From positions 1 through 46,897 of the IMG/VR virus record IMGVR_UViG_3300025012_000148: a DNA stretch of 46,897 nt. One strand, given 5' to 3'. Position 1 is the first letter of the stretch, and every line of letters starts with the position of its first letter. Below the pieces are notes generated by a model. That model was not told where the DNA came from. It saw only the letters and a program-made list of their open reading frames with translations, and did no database searches. The translations under genes and the position numbers were made by a program. Below are positions 26,001-33,678 of the stretch, piece by piece. Origin of the DNA: a virus.

Positions 26001-27617
26001 GTAACTAAAGCCAAGTATGCTATGGATTCTCTGCGCTTGATGAAGGACGCTTCTACTTTAGATAAGGTTCTGCTTGATGACCTTATCAGGAACTCTCTTG
26101 AGAATAGAAACAGCCAGTTGAATAAGTGGGGAGCTACAGCAAGAACAGCACAAGCTATTATTCATCTAGCTGGTAAACCTTCCGCTGTCTTAGTGAATGG
26201 TTTTACTAACGTAGTATCCGGCGCGGGTGAGATGAACATGCGCCTACGTAATATGGGACTATCGGCTAAGGCGGATATAGCTGTTCCAAAAGCACAAGCT
26301 GATCTTTCTATCAGTAGCGCTAAGTATGGTTTGGAGTATATTAAATCCAGAGTAACAGGAGCAGAGAAACCTAAGAAACACACTAGCAACTTGTTGTCTG
26401 GTGAGGAGCAAAGATTCCTGGCTGATACTGAAAGGCTTGGTGTTGATGAGCCGCAGTTGATTAGGGAGCAGTTTGGATTATCCGAGGAAGGAGTTAATAA
26501 GAATCTTCAGAAGGTTGCTGACTATACTATGAGTATGTTCCAGTGGGGTGAGAAAACTTTCAATAGACAGTCCCTCGCTTTAGCGATGTTTAGGGAACTA
26601 CGTAAGAATAAAGTTCCATATGAGAAAGCATCACAAGAAGCCTGGAATCTTTCTGATACTGTGCATGGTGATATGAGTCCTGAGAATATGCCTCCTGCTT
26701 TACAAGGTGGCAAGTACAAAGGAGAAGCTGCTAGGACAGCCCTCACTCTCAGACGATGGCAGATACACTACCTTAACTGGATGTTCAATAGGATAGCACA
26801 GAAACAATACCGTCCTGTAGCACGTGCTGCTTTTATGACAGGTATCCTTGGCGGTGTTATGGGATTACCTACTGCTTATGTTATTAACGATGTAGCAGAG
26901 AGAAAGTTTGGTAAGAGTCCTAAACTAGCAGTGAAGAAATACTTCCATAGTATGCTAGGTAAGGATGAATTTGCAGACGTAGCTTCTAATGCTATCCTCT
27001 ACGGTATGCCTTCTGAGACTATAGGTGTAAACTTCTCTAGACAAATGTCTATTGATGTTCCCTTCTTGTTTGAAGAGGGTGAAAAAACCTTTGGTGAGAA
27101 GCTAGCGGGCGTATATGCTTCTGATACTAAAGCTCTTGGGAATAGTATTGATTACTTCAAGAGAGGACTTCCCTATAAGGGAGTAGAAACATTCCCACTC
27201 ACTCCTGATGCAATATCCTTACCTATGGCAGCATATCGTCAGAGAACAGAAGGAGTTACTAATAACAAGGGAGTACAGGCTAAAGATAAAGAAGGAAAGC
27301 CAGTTACGTTTACAAACTCAGAGGCAATAAAACGCGCTGCTGGTTTCTCTCCTGCTCGTATAGCGGGGATGCAGAGCATGAATCAATCTGAGTTTAACTT
27401 GGAAGCATATTACTCACAACGTAAGAAGCTAGTTAATGGTATGCCTAGAAAAACTCCTGATGATAGGAAAGCATACTATGAAGCGAAGAAGGAATTGAAT
27501 GCAGAGATTTCTAAACTATCGGGATTAGTACCTAAACTAACCTCCCAAACTAGAACAGATTATCGCAGTAAGCGTAGGCGTAGATTTGAGAATAATTATT
27601 TGGGAGGAGATGAGTAA
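23007..27617 (+). CDS. Giant internal virion protein, gp16-like
   Basis: A 1536-residue protein, the longest in the window. The N-terminus has a tandem motif SLDEIFATRSTLDEIFAPPK, and residues about 215-310 have three related EP-LND-P segments. A hydrophobic stretch occurs near 145-170, and another near 1275-1290 (GILGGVMGLPTAYVI). The rest is helical and charged. No lytic transglycosylase motif was seen. Size and place match the large ejection proteins of T7-like phages that form a conduit for DNA entry. Confidence 0.75.
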   Translation: MAEKPSLDEIFATRSTLDEIFAPPKPPSTWDKVKKGAKAVLQEAGDAAEGLRATAGMIATLPIDIGNYGGALVDSLVQEDFSKENIDRNVDRRNQSVQKLKSFLNPEPVSERGKAIQQTAGNALAAPGILTNKAVTAVGNEVINTEDYPNIVPNLAGAASVLADIVVPLDIVAGVKAARPKPIIERPLGIGENTTPSNFQLREEGSLVTPPKPSRYNQEPVLNDMPQQPLMLPEPTRITKRRGDVEAAIAADNASLANEIAAGRNRPERVAENYGLRQEYSQEPQLNDRPTQYVVEPRLNDYPKPQLPPTNRELARQAAEPLTALYDTAVQIKNEGRPYEDFRNALLESGVPVNDLVGMFNKAGFKGAQDFFEAAPTKNVKGGYQPLVDRIAFDHDNLSGPTVITARDSMLTPPTSKPVVKGTVEEVKSMVKGKELSAKKHEVFYPEGTQNPDAPAYIIRKEGTKKTPTSQIKAELVNPETESRWLGYPDRSNVDPSSRATAAVTKQGEVVTEPARIIEESANKNLQWSAEGAPEEVVAKANEIAKVEEPIVTPSQEIKSSPTGNMEAVEVSSAMGDKPAAPIPEDIKDLHAGLHPKEIVKGVDKTVDTIKKLWEGKTTFSMKNFARGFSEVQFLAEKVPSVADLYEFNKTRRHNRKAIETDLYRDNPTTGYKGVESLGYLKKQMSKNELRDLDSLIESSDAFQVFMDRDTLRTDNHFIGRPVSEKVIDAYHLYKEIQNATTVAEFNWRRSLAIEPYREHPWFPEIERIAKGEIELEDLPNYLDDTGLAYNAEFMSVLNKIQERLGEINETERQYLEKPYHASRVRDQGDWEVRVYPVIDGVVSPQEIFMKMAKTEDQAKALEKDLLANPEKHFKYNLANAKRSNVLDGWGKPKEVTFIAKSKETTATPESIYLYSGTESAKSALLRDMLANAKEAGKISTDHYDKLVDSLFTSLDEQIWSRGYNRTKIQRESHLIEGYKNTDYIQQLQDRISNMAGSVTKAKYAMDSLRLMKDASTLDKVLLDDLIRNSLENRNSQLNKWGATARTAQAIIHLAGKPSAVLVNGFTNVVSGAGEMNMRLRNMGLSAKADIAVPKAQADLSISSAKYGLEYIKSRVTGAEKPKKHTSNLLSGEEQRFLADTERLGVDEPQLIREQFGLSEEGVNKNLQKVADYTMSMFQWGEKTFNRQSLALAMFRELRKNKVPYEKASQEAWNLSDTVHGDMSPENMPPALQGGKYKGEAARTALTLRRWQIHYLNWMFNRIAQKQYRPVARAAFMTGILGGVMGLPTAYVINDVAERKFGKSPKLAVKKYFHSMLGKDEFADVASNAILYGMPSETIGVNFSRQMSIDVPFLFEEGEKTFGEKLAGVYASDTKALGNSIDYFKRGLPYKGVETFPLTPDAISLPMAAYRQRTEGVTNNKGVQAKDKEGKPVTFTNSEAIKRAAGFSPARIAGMQSMNQSEFNLEAYYSQRKKLVNGMPRKTPDDRKAYYEAKKELNAEISKLSGLVPKLTSQTRTDYRSKRRRRFENNYLGGDE

Positions 27618-27835
27618 TGGAACATAGCGATGACATGGTTTTAGATCATGTTCAGAGGATTACTACATTAGAGGATAAGGTGCGGGTTGTGGAAAGCGTT
27701 ACAACAAATATAAGCACGTCCCTTGATAAAGTCACAAAGGAAATATCAGCAATTAAGTGGCTTACTGCTGGTGGTTTTGGGTTCTATATTATTCATGAGA
27801 TAGGTTTGATAGAGGCTGTGAAGCTATTATTCTGA
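27617..27835 (+). CDS. XhlA-like membrane protein, possible holin component
   Basis: A 72-residue protein with an N-terminal coiled coil (about residues 8-48) and one C-terminal hydrophobic segment (WLTAGGFGFYIIHEIGLIEA). This is the arrangement of XhlA-type holin partners. The start overlaps the previous stop as TAATG. It is next to the end of the rightward arm, close to lysozyme on the facing arm. Confidence 0.65.
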   Translation: MEHSDDMVLDHVQRITTLEDKVRVVESVTTNISTSLDKVTKEISAIKWLTAGGFGFYIIHEIGLIEAVKLLF

Positions 27836-27842
27836 GGTATTT

Positions 27843-28175
27843 ATGTCACGCATAGCTACGAAGATAAGTGTTATTGATGATAAACATTATGAACTGCTGG
27901 AAGATACTACTTACTATTCTGAAAGATATAATAAGTATGTAACTGTTAGGGCAGGGATTTATGATGGTGCTACTGGTGCAACTGATATAATGAGTGCAAG
28001 CTGGTTAGTTCACGATCAGCTATGTAAGACAGCTCTTTGGGATGATGGTACGTCTGTGACAAATTGGCAAGCCTCACAAGTACTGCAAGATATTCTAAGA
28101 TCAGAAGGAAGGTGGTTACGCTCTAAGTATTGGTTCTGGTTCACATACCTCTTCGGAGGAAAGAAATTGAAATAA
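27843..28175 (+). CDS. DUF1353-like protein
   Basis: A 110-residue protein. The pattern VRAGIYDGATGATDI then SASWLVHDQL (about residues 36-61) matches DUF1353, where an exposed GF-DGAS loop precedes an HD pair. A C-terminal aromatic segment (YWFWFTYLF) may touch the membrane. DUF1353 proteins are common near phage lysis or tail genes and their function is unknown. It is the last gene of the rightward arm. Confidence 0.7.
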   Translation: MSRIATKISVIDDKHYELLEDTTYYSERYNKYVTVRAGIYDGATGATDIMSASWLVHDQLCKTALWDDGTSVTNWQASQVLQDILRSEGRWLRSKYWFWFTYLFGGKKLK

Positions 28176-28178
28176 ACA

Positions 28179-28210
28179 AAAGGCGGAAGGGAATTAACCC
28201 AACCGCCTTT
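28179..28210. terminator. Bidirectional terminator between convergent arms
   Basis: AAAGGCGG pairs with CCGCCTTT, with an inner GGG/CCC stem, around an AT loop. A and T runs on both sides let it stop transcripts from both directions, exactly where the arms meet. Confidence 0.85.
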
Positions 28211-28216
28211 CTTGTA

Positions 28217-28230
28217 TTTAGAATTCTAAA
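28217..28230. repeat. Palindrome TTTAG-N4-CTAAA, site 5
   Basis: The spacer is AATT, which makes the copy a perfect 14-bp palindrome. It lies just after the bidirectional terminator and 4 bp beyond the end of the last leftward gene, and is the only copy not upstream of a gene. Confidence 0.85.
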
Positions 28231-28233
28231 TGC

Positions 28234-28389
28234 TTATTGTTTATTTGTAAGATAACCTCCGGTTGCTGCTGACCAACCCGCAACATACAATGCCGGGTTT
28301 CCTGTTTTGTATCCTACATATCCAAGAGCAGCTTCCGTAGCAAATCCTAAGAGGGTAGTCAGAAGATCATTATTTAGTTTAGTAGGCAT
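28234..28389 (-). CDS. Small Gly/Ala-rich membrane-type protein
   Basis: About 51 residues from an ATG that overlaps the end of the 28379-28663 gene. Two weakly hydrophobic stretches (LLTTLLGFATEAALGYVGY and PALYVAGWSAATGGY) suggest membrane association. The ribosome binding site is poor, so translation may depend on the upstream gene. With lysozyme and an exported protein beside it, a lysis role such as holin is possible. Confidence 0.5.
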   Translation of the reverse strand: MPTKLNNDLLTTLLGFATEAALGYVGYKTGNPALYVAGWSAATGGYLTNKQ

Positions 28390-28663
28390 AGTAGACGCCG
28401 CCGCGCATTGTGCCAAATAGAAGTTGCCTACCTGTATTAACATCTTCATTTGGATTTAGTTCCTTCCAAGTGTTCTTTTTCAACTGCCCACAAGGATAAA
28501 CTCTATATGAGATATTATTTCGGGTAACTATCTCAATATAATCCTTAGAATCATCCACTTGTATCTGTATAGTTCCATCTTTAGTCTTAAAGACTTCACT
28601 TGTTTCTTTCGCAGATACTACAGACGGAATCAACAACGCTAATGTTATAATAAAGTATTTCAT
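28379..28663 (-). CDS. Small exported protein in the lysis region
   Basis: A 94-residue protein with a clear signal peptide (MKYFIITLALLIPSVVSA, cleavage after Ala18). The mature part is beta-type with one Cys. The ATG was chosen because GGAGG lies 7 bases upstream; a longer frame is unlikely. It follows lysozyme by 1 bp. It may act in the periplasm during lysis or exclusion of other phages; neither can be shown. Confidence 0.65.
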   Translation of the reverse strand: MKYFIITLALLIPSVVSAKETSEVFKTKDGTIQIQVDDSKDYIEIVTRNNISYRVYPCGQLKKNTWKELNPNEDVNTGRQLLFGTMRGGVYYAY

Positions 28664-28664
28664 T

Positions 28665-29141
28665 TTACTTCCTCCCCAATGTGATTTCTTTAACAATACG
28701 CTTTGCCCTTCCTCCGACCTGAGTATACCACTTAGACATAGTTAGATTATATCCTACTCTAGCCCAATCAACTACATCATAATCAAAGATATGTCCTAAC
28801 GTATTCTGAAAACTCTGTAAGCCTCCTAGTTTGGGTTTGCCTTTTACTCCCGGCCCCATGTTATATATGAGATTCACAAATGCTTCTGCTCTTACTGCCC
28901 CTTCCTCTCCTTGGAATTTAGTTTCATGCCCTTTGAATATCTTTTCAAAGTCCGTGATACATTCTTCTATCTTAGGCAGGATACTCTTATCAGCTTCCTC
29001 TCTTGTGATTGTTGCTCCCTTACCAGGAGCACGTTGTCCGTACCCATAAGACCATTGTTTTACATCCCACTTCGCTTTTGATATAAAGCCTTCATCTTCC
29101 TTAATCTGTTTTATCAATCTCTGCTTGTCTATGTTTATCAT
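28665..29141 (-). CDS. Endolysin, T4-type lysozyme (GH24)
   Basis: A 158-residue muramidase that cuts peptidoglycan between MurNAc and GlcNAc. The catalytic region has Glu17 (EDEGF), Asp26 and then Ser31-Tyr-Gly-Tyr-Gly, where most family members have Thr. AFVNLIYNMGPG (about 92-103) is the usual second signature. It has no signal peptide, so release needs a holin. The start overlaps the upstream stop as ATGA. Confidence 0.85.
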   Translation of the reverse strand: MINIDKQRLIKQIKEDEGFISKAKWDVKQWSYGYGQRAPGKGATITREEADKSILPKIEECITDFEKIFKGHETKFQGEEGAVRAEAFVNLIYNMGPGVKGKPKLGGLQSFQNTLGHIFDYDVVDWARVGYNLTMSKWYTQVGGRAKRIVKEITLGRK

Positions 29142-29266
29142 ATACCGAGTTTATCTCCTATAACCCCACAGGTTATACATTCCCAAGTATTTCTCCAATG
29201 ACCTCGTGAGTCTTTATATGGATAAGCGCGTCTGTATATATGCCTACACTCCACAGATTCCACCAC
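29138..29266 (-). CDS. Small zinc-binding protein overlapping the reductase end
   Basis: About 42 residues from a GTG with AGGAGG 9 bases upstream; the upstream part of the frame lies inside the reductase gene and is ignored. Residues Cys8, His10 and a later CITC could bind zinc. The stop overlaps the lysozyme start. The function is unknown. Confidence 0.55.
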   Translation of the reverse strand: MVESVECRHIYRRAYPYKDSRGHWRNTWECITCGVIGDKLGI

Positions 29267-30911
29267 TACAGGTTGCCTCCTCTGAATATACGATACCTTC
29301 ATTCTGTACTGCTTCATCATAAGGTACTTCCGTCAGTGGTTGAAAACCCCTCGAACCAGAAGGAAAGCAGGTAATACCACGAAGACGATTCGCATAACGA
29401 AGTATAGTGTCTCCAAGTTTAGCTGCGGTGTCCTCATTATTTAACTCACTTCCCCATTCTGGCAGGTTGATGGTGGAACTAATTCCCATGTCAACGTAAT
29501 CTTGTATATCTGCTTGGAATCTGATTCTCTGCTCAGGTACTCTTGCAAGGCTATAACTTGTATCAATTCGTTCTGCAGAGCAGCCATACTCTTCAATAAG
29601 TCTTTTGGCGGTAGAGTCAATGACATACTGATACTTCCACTTTGTTCCATCTACGAGATACCTCCTTTTGTAAGCAACTGCAAACAACGGCTCAATACCA
29701 CTCGAAGTTGAAGCCAGGATGGAGAGGGTTCCTGCTGGCGCAATAGCTCTATATTTCTTCGGATGTGAGAGATAGAATCTGTCACAATGTTCATTTGCAG
29801 CTCTTTCTGATTCACTCTTATACACCTCCAACCATTCTTTCAGCTCCGGTACAACTTCGTACTGGTAGTTTCGTTTAAGTAACCACTCATGGATTCCCAT
29901 CAATCCGAGTCCTATCTTTCTATTATTATCCCTAACGATACGGACTTTATCGTAAGGAACCTCACCCCGAATGGTGCCACATACGAGAAATTTTGATGCC
30001 AAGGATACCACATCTTTGAGTTCATCCAAAGTCTCAATATTGCCAAGATTGATTGAACCAAGATTACATACGTCAGAATCATCTTCGCTCGTAAACTCAG
30101 TGCAGGCATTACGTAGTGTCTCCTTTTCATTTTCATAGAAATTAAAACACATTCCAGGTTCGCCGGTCTTACACATCTGAGTAACTACATCGTGCCAAGG
30201 TTGTGGAACAACAAACTCACGAGAACGATCTTGACAATTTACTAAGTTTATAAAGTCTGTATCAAAATTTACAGAGATATTTGTCATATCCAACGGAGCA
30301 GGAAAGTTGAAGTCCTGTGACTTCAGTGCTTTTACTGAAGGCAGCCAGTCCTTTGCACTTATAAACTCCCTAATGTCCTCATGCTGCCAGTTGAGACTTG
30401 CAAATATTGCGCTCCGTCTACTTCCTCCCTGCATAACATTGCGCCCGATTTCGTTAACAATGTGCATAAGAGGAACTGGCCCAGAGGAGATTCCTCCAGT
30501 ACGAGATAATGTGCGACCCGAGGGACGTAATACACTGTAGTCAACTCCAATTCCTCCTCCTGACATCAGGGCGCTAGTGCTTCTTTGCGCTAGTGCCGCC
30601 CACTCTTCACGTGTATCCTCCTCCGCTTTCAAACAGAAACAATTATTCCAGAAGGACGCTGGCCTACCCGCATAGTATAGGTAGCGCCCTCCGAAAATCA
30701 CTTTCATATCTTTAAGATATTCAACCAACTGCTTCTGATCGTCTTTAGACATAATATCTGTAGTTAGCTTACCGTAGCTACAACTGCGATTTCCACAAAC
30801 ATCATTTACTAATCTTTCGCAGAGATTATCCCAAGTATCATTTGAGCCTTGAGCATATTTTTGGTAAAAAATATCTCTGGCAAAGGGAGTTTTAAATCTA
30901 TCTTTTACCAA
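29244..30911 (-). CDS. nrdJ: Ribonucleotide reductase, class II (B12-dependent)
   Basis: A 555-residue enzyme that reduces ribonucleotides to deoxyribonucleotides. It has SGGGIGVDYS (117-126), the catalytic NACTEF pattern (NxCxE, near 267), DVCNLGSINL shortly after, and a C-terminal CSGGIC pair (near 550) for re-reduction. No small radical subunit gene follows and no ATP cone is present, which fits adenosylcobalamin-dependent class II. The start is TTG behind GGAGGGG; the frame overlaps the HNH gene by 7 bases. It would supply dNTPs during replication where oxygen or host enzyme is limiting, given host cobalamin. Confidence 0.9.
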   Translation of the reverse strand: MVKDRFKTPFARDIFYQKYAQGSNDTWDNLCERLVNDVCGNRSCSYGKLTTDIMSKDDQKQLVEYLKDMKVIFGGRYLYYAGRPASFWNNCFCLKAEEDTREEWAALAQRSTSALMSGGGIGVDYSVLRPSGRTLSRTGGISSGPVPLMHIVNEIGRNVMQGGSRRSAIFASLNWQHEDIREFISAKDWLPSVKALKSQDFNFPAPLDMTNISVNFDTDFINLVNCQDRSREFVVPQPWHDVVTQMCKTGEPGMCFNFYENEKETLRNACTEFTSEDDSDVCNLGSINLGNIETLDELKDVVSLASKFLVCGTIRGEVPYDKVRIVRDNNRKIGLGLMGIHEWLLKRNYQYEVVPELKEWLEVYKSESERAANEHCDRFYLSHPKKYRAIAPAGTLSILASTSSGIEPLFAVAYKRRYLVDGTKWKYQYVIDSTAKRLIEEYGCSAERIDTSYSLARVPEQRIRFQADIQDYVDMGISSTINLPEWGSELNNEDTAAKLGDTILRYANRLRGITCFPSGSRGFQPLTEVPYDEAVQNEGIVYSEEATCSGGICGV

Positions 30912-31366
30912 TCTTCCCCTCCATGATGTGTTAGCCTATGGCAGTTAGCACATAGCAAAATACATTTATCTAATTCTTCTGTAACACGTTCCCACTTTAA
31001 ACTTAAAAACTTACTAGGGTCACGATCTCCTTTAGAAGTAGCATCTATATGATGAAATTCAAAGACTGCTGGATGATGTTTTAAATTACAAATAGCACAA
31101 ACTCCACCTAGATATTTAATAGCCTCTAACTTTCTTTTTCGTTTATCTAGTCGCTGTCTAATCTTAACATAGTCTTTATTCTTCTCTCGCCACTGCCTAG
31201 CGCGTTCCGCACACTCCTCCTTATGAGTATGGTAGTATTTATTTGCAGCAGTAGCATATAACTGCATATTCTTTTTTCTATATCTTTCAGTCCTTTCATA
31301 TACCTGCATCTTTTCTTCAGGTAGCATATCTTTAAACTTCTTAGAACTGGAATTCAAGCTGCTCAT
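30905..31366 (-). CDS. HNH endonuclease
   Basis: About 153 residues. The N-terminal 90 are basic and coiled (KYYHTHKEECAERARQW). The nuclease part has CAIC, then FEFHHIDATSKGDRD, then CANCHRLTHH, giving a zinc-stabilised HNH core. It directly overlaps the reductase start, a common site for free-standing homing enzymes. The ATG lies only 3 bases after AGGAGG, so the start could differ by a few codons. Confidence 0.8.
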   Translation of the reverse strand: MSSLNSSSKKFKDMLPEEKMQVYERTERYRKKNMQLYATAANKYYHTHKEECAERARQWREKNKDYVKIRQRLDKRKRKLEAIKYLGGVCAICNLKHHPAVFEFHHIDATSKGDRDPSKFLSLKWERVTEELDKCILLCANCHRLTHHGGEDW

Positions 31367-31511
31367 CTGCCTCCTGTAGTTCCTCTTCAAAGATATGAAG
31401 CAACTCGTATTCAGTAATAATATCAATTACATCATCAATAGTGAGATGCTCCGCTATCTTTTCCAGTGCTTCCAAAGGTTCGTATCTGTCTTTAATATAT
31501 TCTACTACCAT
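31341..31511 (-). CDS. Small acidic protein
   Basis: A 56-residue, strongly acidic, helical protein (many Glu and Asp, ending EADEQLEFQF). The ATG overlaps the preceding stop as TAATG. Acidic phage proteins of this size sometimes mimic DNA or bind host polymerase, but nothing here shows that. Confidence 0.6.
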   Translation of the reverse strand: MVVEYIKDRYEPLEALEKIAEHLTIDDVIDIITEYELLHIFEEELQEADEQLEFQF

Positions 31512-31741
31512 TAAAATATCCAATCATCTATTCCAGAAATTTCTAGTGCTTTCCAACCAGGAACCACAACAACTTTTCTACCATCCTTTAGGTTTAATCT
31601 ATGGCTACCAGAAGGTCTAATACAGACTGACTCGATATTTTTAAAGCACAGAGAACCTTCTAAATAATGATAGGTTCTACTACCTTCATTAACTGTTGTA
31701 AACTCTGTAGGTTTGTCCATTTTATACTCTTTACCTAACAT
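31511..31741 (-). CDS. Hypothetical 76-residue protein
   Basis: A beta-type protein ending in the DDWIF pattern. The ATG at 31741 has AGGAGG at 8 bases and overlaps the end of the MazG gene by 11 bases. The segment RLNLKDGRKVVVVPGWKALEI suggests a small beta barrel. No family was recognised. Confidence 0.65.
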   Translation of the reverse strand: MLGKEYKMDKPTEFTTVNEGSRTYHYLEGSLCFKNIESVCIRPSGSHRLNLKDGRKVVVVPGWKALEISGIDDWIF

Positions 31742-32057
31742 CTCCACTACCTCCTATAGCATCTCGCTCTTGTCTATCAGTCAGCTTACTGACGTTCACA
31801 TCTATTACGTCTGACATATCCCAGCCCACCGTGTCAGCAATCCTAGCGACGTACCATAATACGTCCGATAATTCTGATACAATATCATAGGAATCTTGTA
31901 CGTCTACGATTCCATCCTTGTCTCTAATAATCTTCTTATACTTACCAGCTACTTCTCCTGCTTCTGAACATAGGCCAGCTACTAAATAATCCATCGCCCT
32001 CTCAGGAGGGTAAATTGCTGTAGTCTTAGTCCAATCTTGATAATCATTAATTGTCAT
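31731..32057 (-). CDS. mazG: MazG-like nucleotide pyrophosphohydrolase
   Basis: A 108-residue all-alpha NTP pyrophosphatase. LCSEAGEVAGKYKK (about residues 29-42) and ELSDVLWYVARIADTVGW (about 62-79) are the two metal-binding halves of the MazG signature. Phage MazG proteins hydrolyse dNTPs or may lower alarmone pools to keep the host active. The ATG has AGGAG at 5 bases and overlaps the upstream stop (ATGA). Confidence 0.85.
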   Translation of the reverse strand: MTINDYQDWTKTTAIYPPERAMDYLVAGLCSEAGEVAGKYKKIIRDKDGIVDVQDSYDIVSELSDVLWYVARIADTVGWDMSDVIDVNVSKLTDRQERDAIGGSGDVR

Positions 32058-32233
32058 ACACTCTCCTTCTGTTGTTCTGCCCATTCTACTCCGTGACCAA
32101 AACCATGTGTCAGCGCACTGCGATAGTGGAAGCCAATGATTTCAATAAGTTCCGGTTGATGTTGATGTGCGCTTAACAGCGCGGAGATATAATTCCAATG
32201 AGCTTCAGCAAGTTCTTCTGCTTTAGATTGCAA
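32054..32233 (-). CDS. Small helical protein with HG-HG pattern
   Basis: A 59-residue protein with TTG start behind AAGGAG (9 bases). It is helical, with many His residues and an FHYRSALTHGFGHGVEW segment near the C-terminus; small phage proteins with this pattern are widespread but uncharacterised. It overlaps MazG downstream and the SH3-like gene upstream, so it is firmly inside the operon. Confidence 0.7.
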   Translation of the reverse strand: MQSKAEELAEAHWNYISALLSAHQHQPELIEIIGFHYRSALTHGFGHGVEWAEQQKESV

Positions 32234-32426
32234 GGTTCTCTTCTCCTTTCAATGCCCAACGTATTTCATTCTCTGCAAGACAGCCTGTAAATTCACGTAA
32301 TTGAATAGGATAGTCAGACATGCTATAAATCATCCGGATAGTTCCATATGTCCCAACAGGAATCTGGTGGGGCAGCTCACTACCATTAACAATTACTTTA
32401 ACTCTATCTCCTACTTTATAGTTCAT
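32223..32426 (-). CDS. Small SH3/KOW-like protein
   Basis: A 67-residue protein beginning MNYKVGDRVKVIVNG, with GTYGTI following: the strand-turn pattern of small SH3 or KOW-like barrels. The ATG has AGGAG at 7 bases; the longer frame is ignored. A similar N-terminus is found in the 41668-42150 gene. The function is unknown. Confidence 0.7.
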   Translation of the reverse strand: MNYKVGDRVKVIVNGSELPHQIPVGTYGTIRMIYSMSDYPIQLREFTGCLAENEIRWALKGEENLAI

Positions 32427-32436
32427 ACAATCTCTC

Positions 32437-33150
32437 CTAAAATAATTCCTGTATCCAGCGCCCTGTATTATCAACAACCATTGGATATATCTTGGGAACG
32501 CCTCTGTCTACTACGCCACACATCAGAGTAGGTTTGAATTTGTGGGACTTAGCGTACTCAAACGCGTACGCTTTCTCGTCAATCAAACAGCCAACATTCA
32601 TTCCAAAAATCATATCTTGCCTGTTAGCGATGTAGTGTATACCACCGAATCCATGATGGTGCCCCATTACAGTAGACTTCCTATTCACTATAGCTGCTGT
32701 ACGGGCAGCATACATCCCATCAAAGTTGTGTCCGTGCTCATAGATAATGTTATCTATCTCAGCAGACTCAACGAACGACCAAGAAGCAGGGGCTTCTACA
32801 AGTTCCGCATAAGACTTTAAATACTCCTTTGGTATGCCGGCATCGTATGCTCGTTTATAGATACGAGCATTATGGTTACTCTCAACTTCTATACCGGCTG
32901 GAAATATATTATAAAACTCCTTGAGAGTTTCTAAAGTTAGTTTGTGCTCCATACCAGCAGAGTATCCGTCAGGAGATGTTATGTATCTGCTGATAGCATT
33001 AGCATCAATGGAATCACCTATATTAATTACTATTGTAGGCCCCTCTTTTCTAGCAACTGCTTTAAGAAAGGCAAAAGCATCTGGATGTTGAAAGGGTATC
33101 TGCAAATCTGGTACTATAAGGACACGTTCCGTTCCTATTTGTAATTTCAA
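32437..33150 (-). CDS. Calcineurin-like metallophosphoesterase
   Basis: A 237-residue enzyme with the ordered motifs PDLQIP (D-x-Q variant of the first block), GDSID, SNHN (GNHE-like), HGH and GHHH, which bind two metals. Phage members may act on nucleotides, nucleic acid ends or phosphoproteins; the substrate is not predictable. TTG start overlaps the HNH stop as TTGA, with GGAG at 9 bases. The variant Gln in the first block is shared by a known subgroup. Confidence 0.8.
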   Translation of the reverse strand: MKLQIGTERVLIVPDLQIPFQHPDAFAFLKAVARKEGPTIVINIGDSIDANAISRYITSPDGYSAGMEHKLTLETLKEFYNIFPAGIEVESNHNARIYKRAYDAGIPKEYLKSYAELVEAPASWSFVESAEIDNIIYEHGHNFDGMYAARTAAIVNRKSTVMGHHHGFGGIHYIANRQDMIFGMNVGCLIDEKAYAFEYAKSHKFKPTLMCGVVDRGVPKIYPMVVDNTGRWIQELF

Positions 33151-33566
33151 TACACTGCTCTCCAATCCCCATAAGATTTATTTAAACTACCTCTCCTAGA
33201 ATTTTCACTATGAGTAACCCATTCCATATTATCCAAAGAATAACCCCGCTTAGAATCTACACGATCTACAGAGGGCGTTAGAGTTCTTGGAAAACCATTG
33301 AGTTTCCAAATAGTAAATAGTCTATGAAATTCACCCGATGCTCTGGCCCATTCATAGAACTCTTCTTTAGGAAGAAGATAGCAACCTGCATATAGATAGA
33401 ACTTCTGTCGTTGAACTCCTGTAACACGCGACTTCATGTTTCTATATAAACGCATTAGAAATCCAGATTCAGTCTTCTCATACTTCTTAGTTTCTGCATT
33501 TCCTGTACGCTTTCTTCGTTCACGTTGCTGTTTATTCTTCTCTTCTCTAGTCAACTTCTGTAACAA
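33147..33566 (-). CDS. HNH endonuclease
   Basis: About 139 residues. The N-terminus is basic (NKQQRERRKR). The C-terminal TPSVDRVDSKRGYSLDNMEW segment and NSRR form the single-motif HNH layout of many phage homing enzymes. A TTG 9 bases after GGAGG is the best start; an ATG at 33587 has no site. It lies between small genes and overlaps both. Confidence 0.75.
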   Translation of the reverse strand: MLQKLTREEKNKQQRERRKRTGNAETKKYEKTESGFLMRLYRNMKSRVTGVQRQKFYLYAGCYLLPKEEFYEWARASGEFHRLFTIWKLNGFPRTLTPSVDRVDSKRGYSLDNMEWVTHSENSRRGSLNKSYGDWRAVY

Positions 33567-33678
33567 ATACAACGCCCTCCATTTCATCTAGCAAAGTATA
33601 TAACACTTTCTTTATCTCAGATACTTTCCTATATCCCTCCTTGCACTTAACTGCACTGTCACACCAATCACTATTCAT
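33547..33678 (-). CDS. Small hypothetical protein between HNH genes
   Basis: A 43-residue protein starting at an ATG that overlaps the stop region of the upstream HNH gene. It is helical with a hydrophobic C-terminus (MEGVVFVTEV) and one pair of Cys residues. The site is weak and coupling likely. The function is unknown. Confidence 0.5.
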   Translation of the reverse strand: MNSDWCDSAVKCKEGYRKVSEIKKVLYTLLDEMEGVVFVTEVD

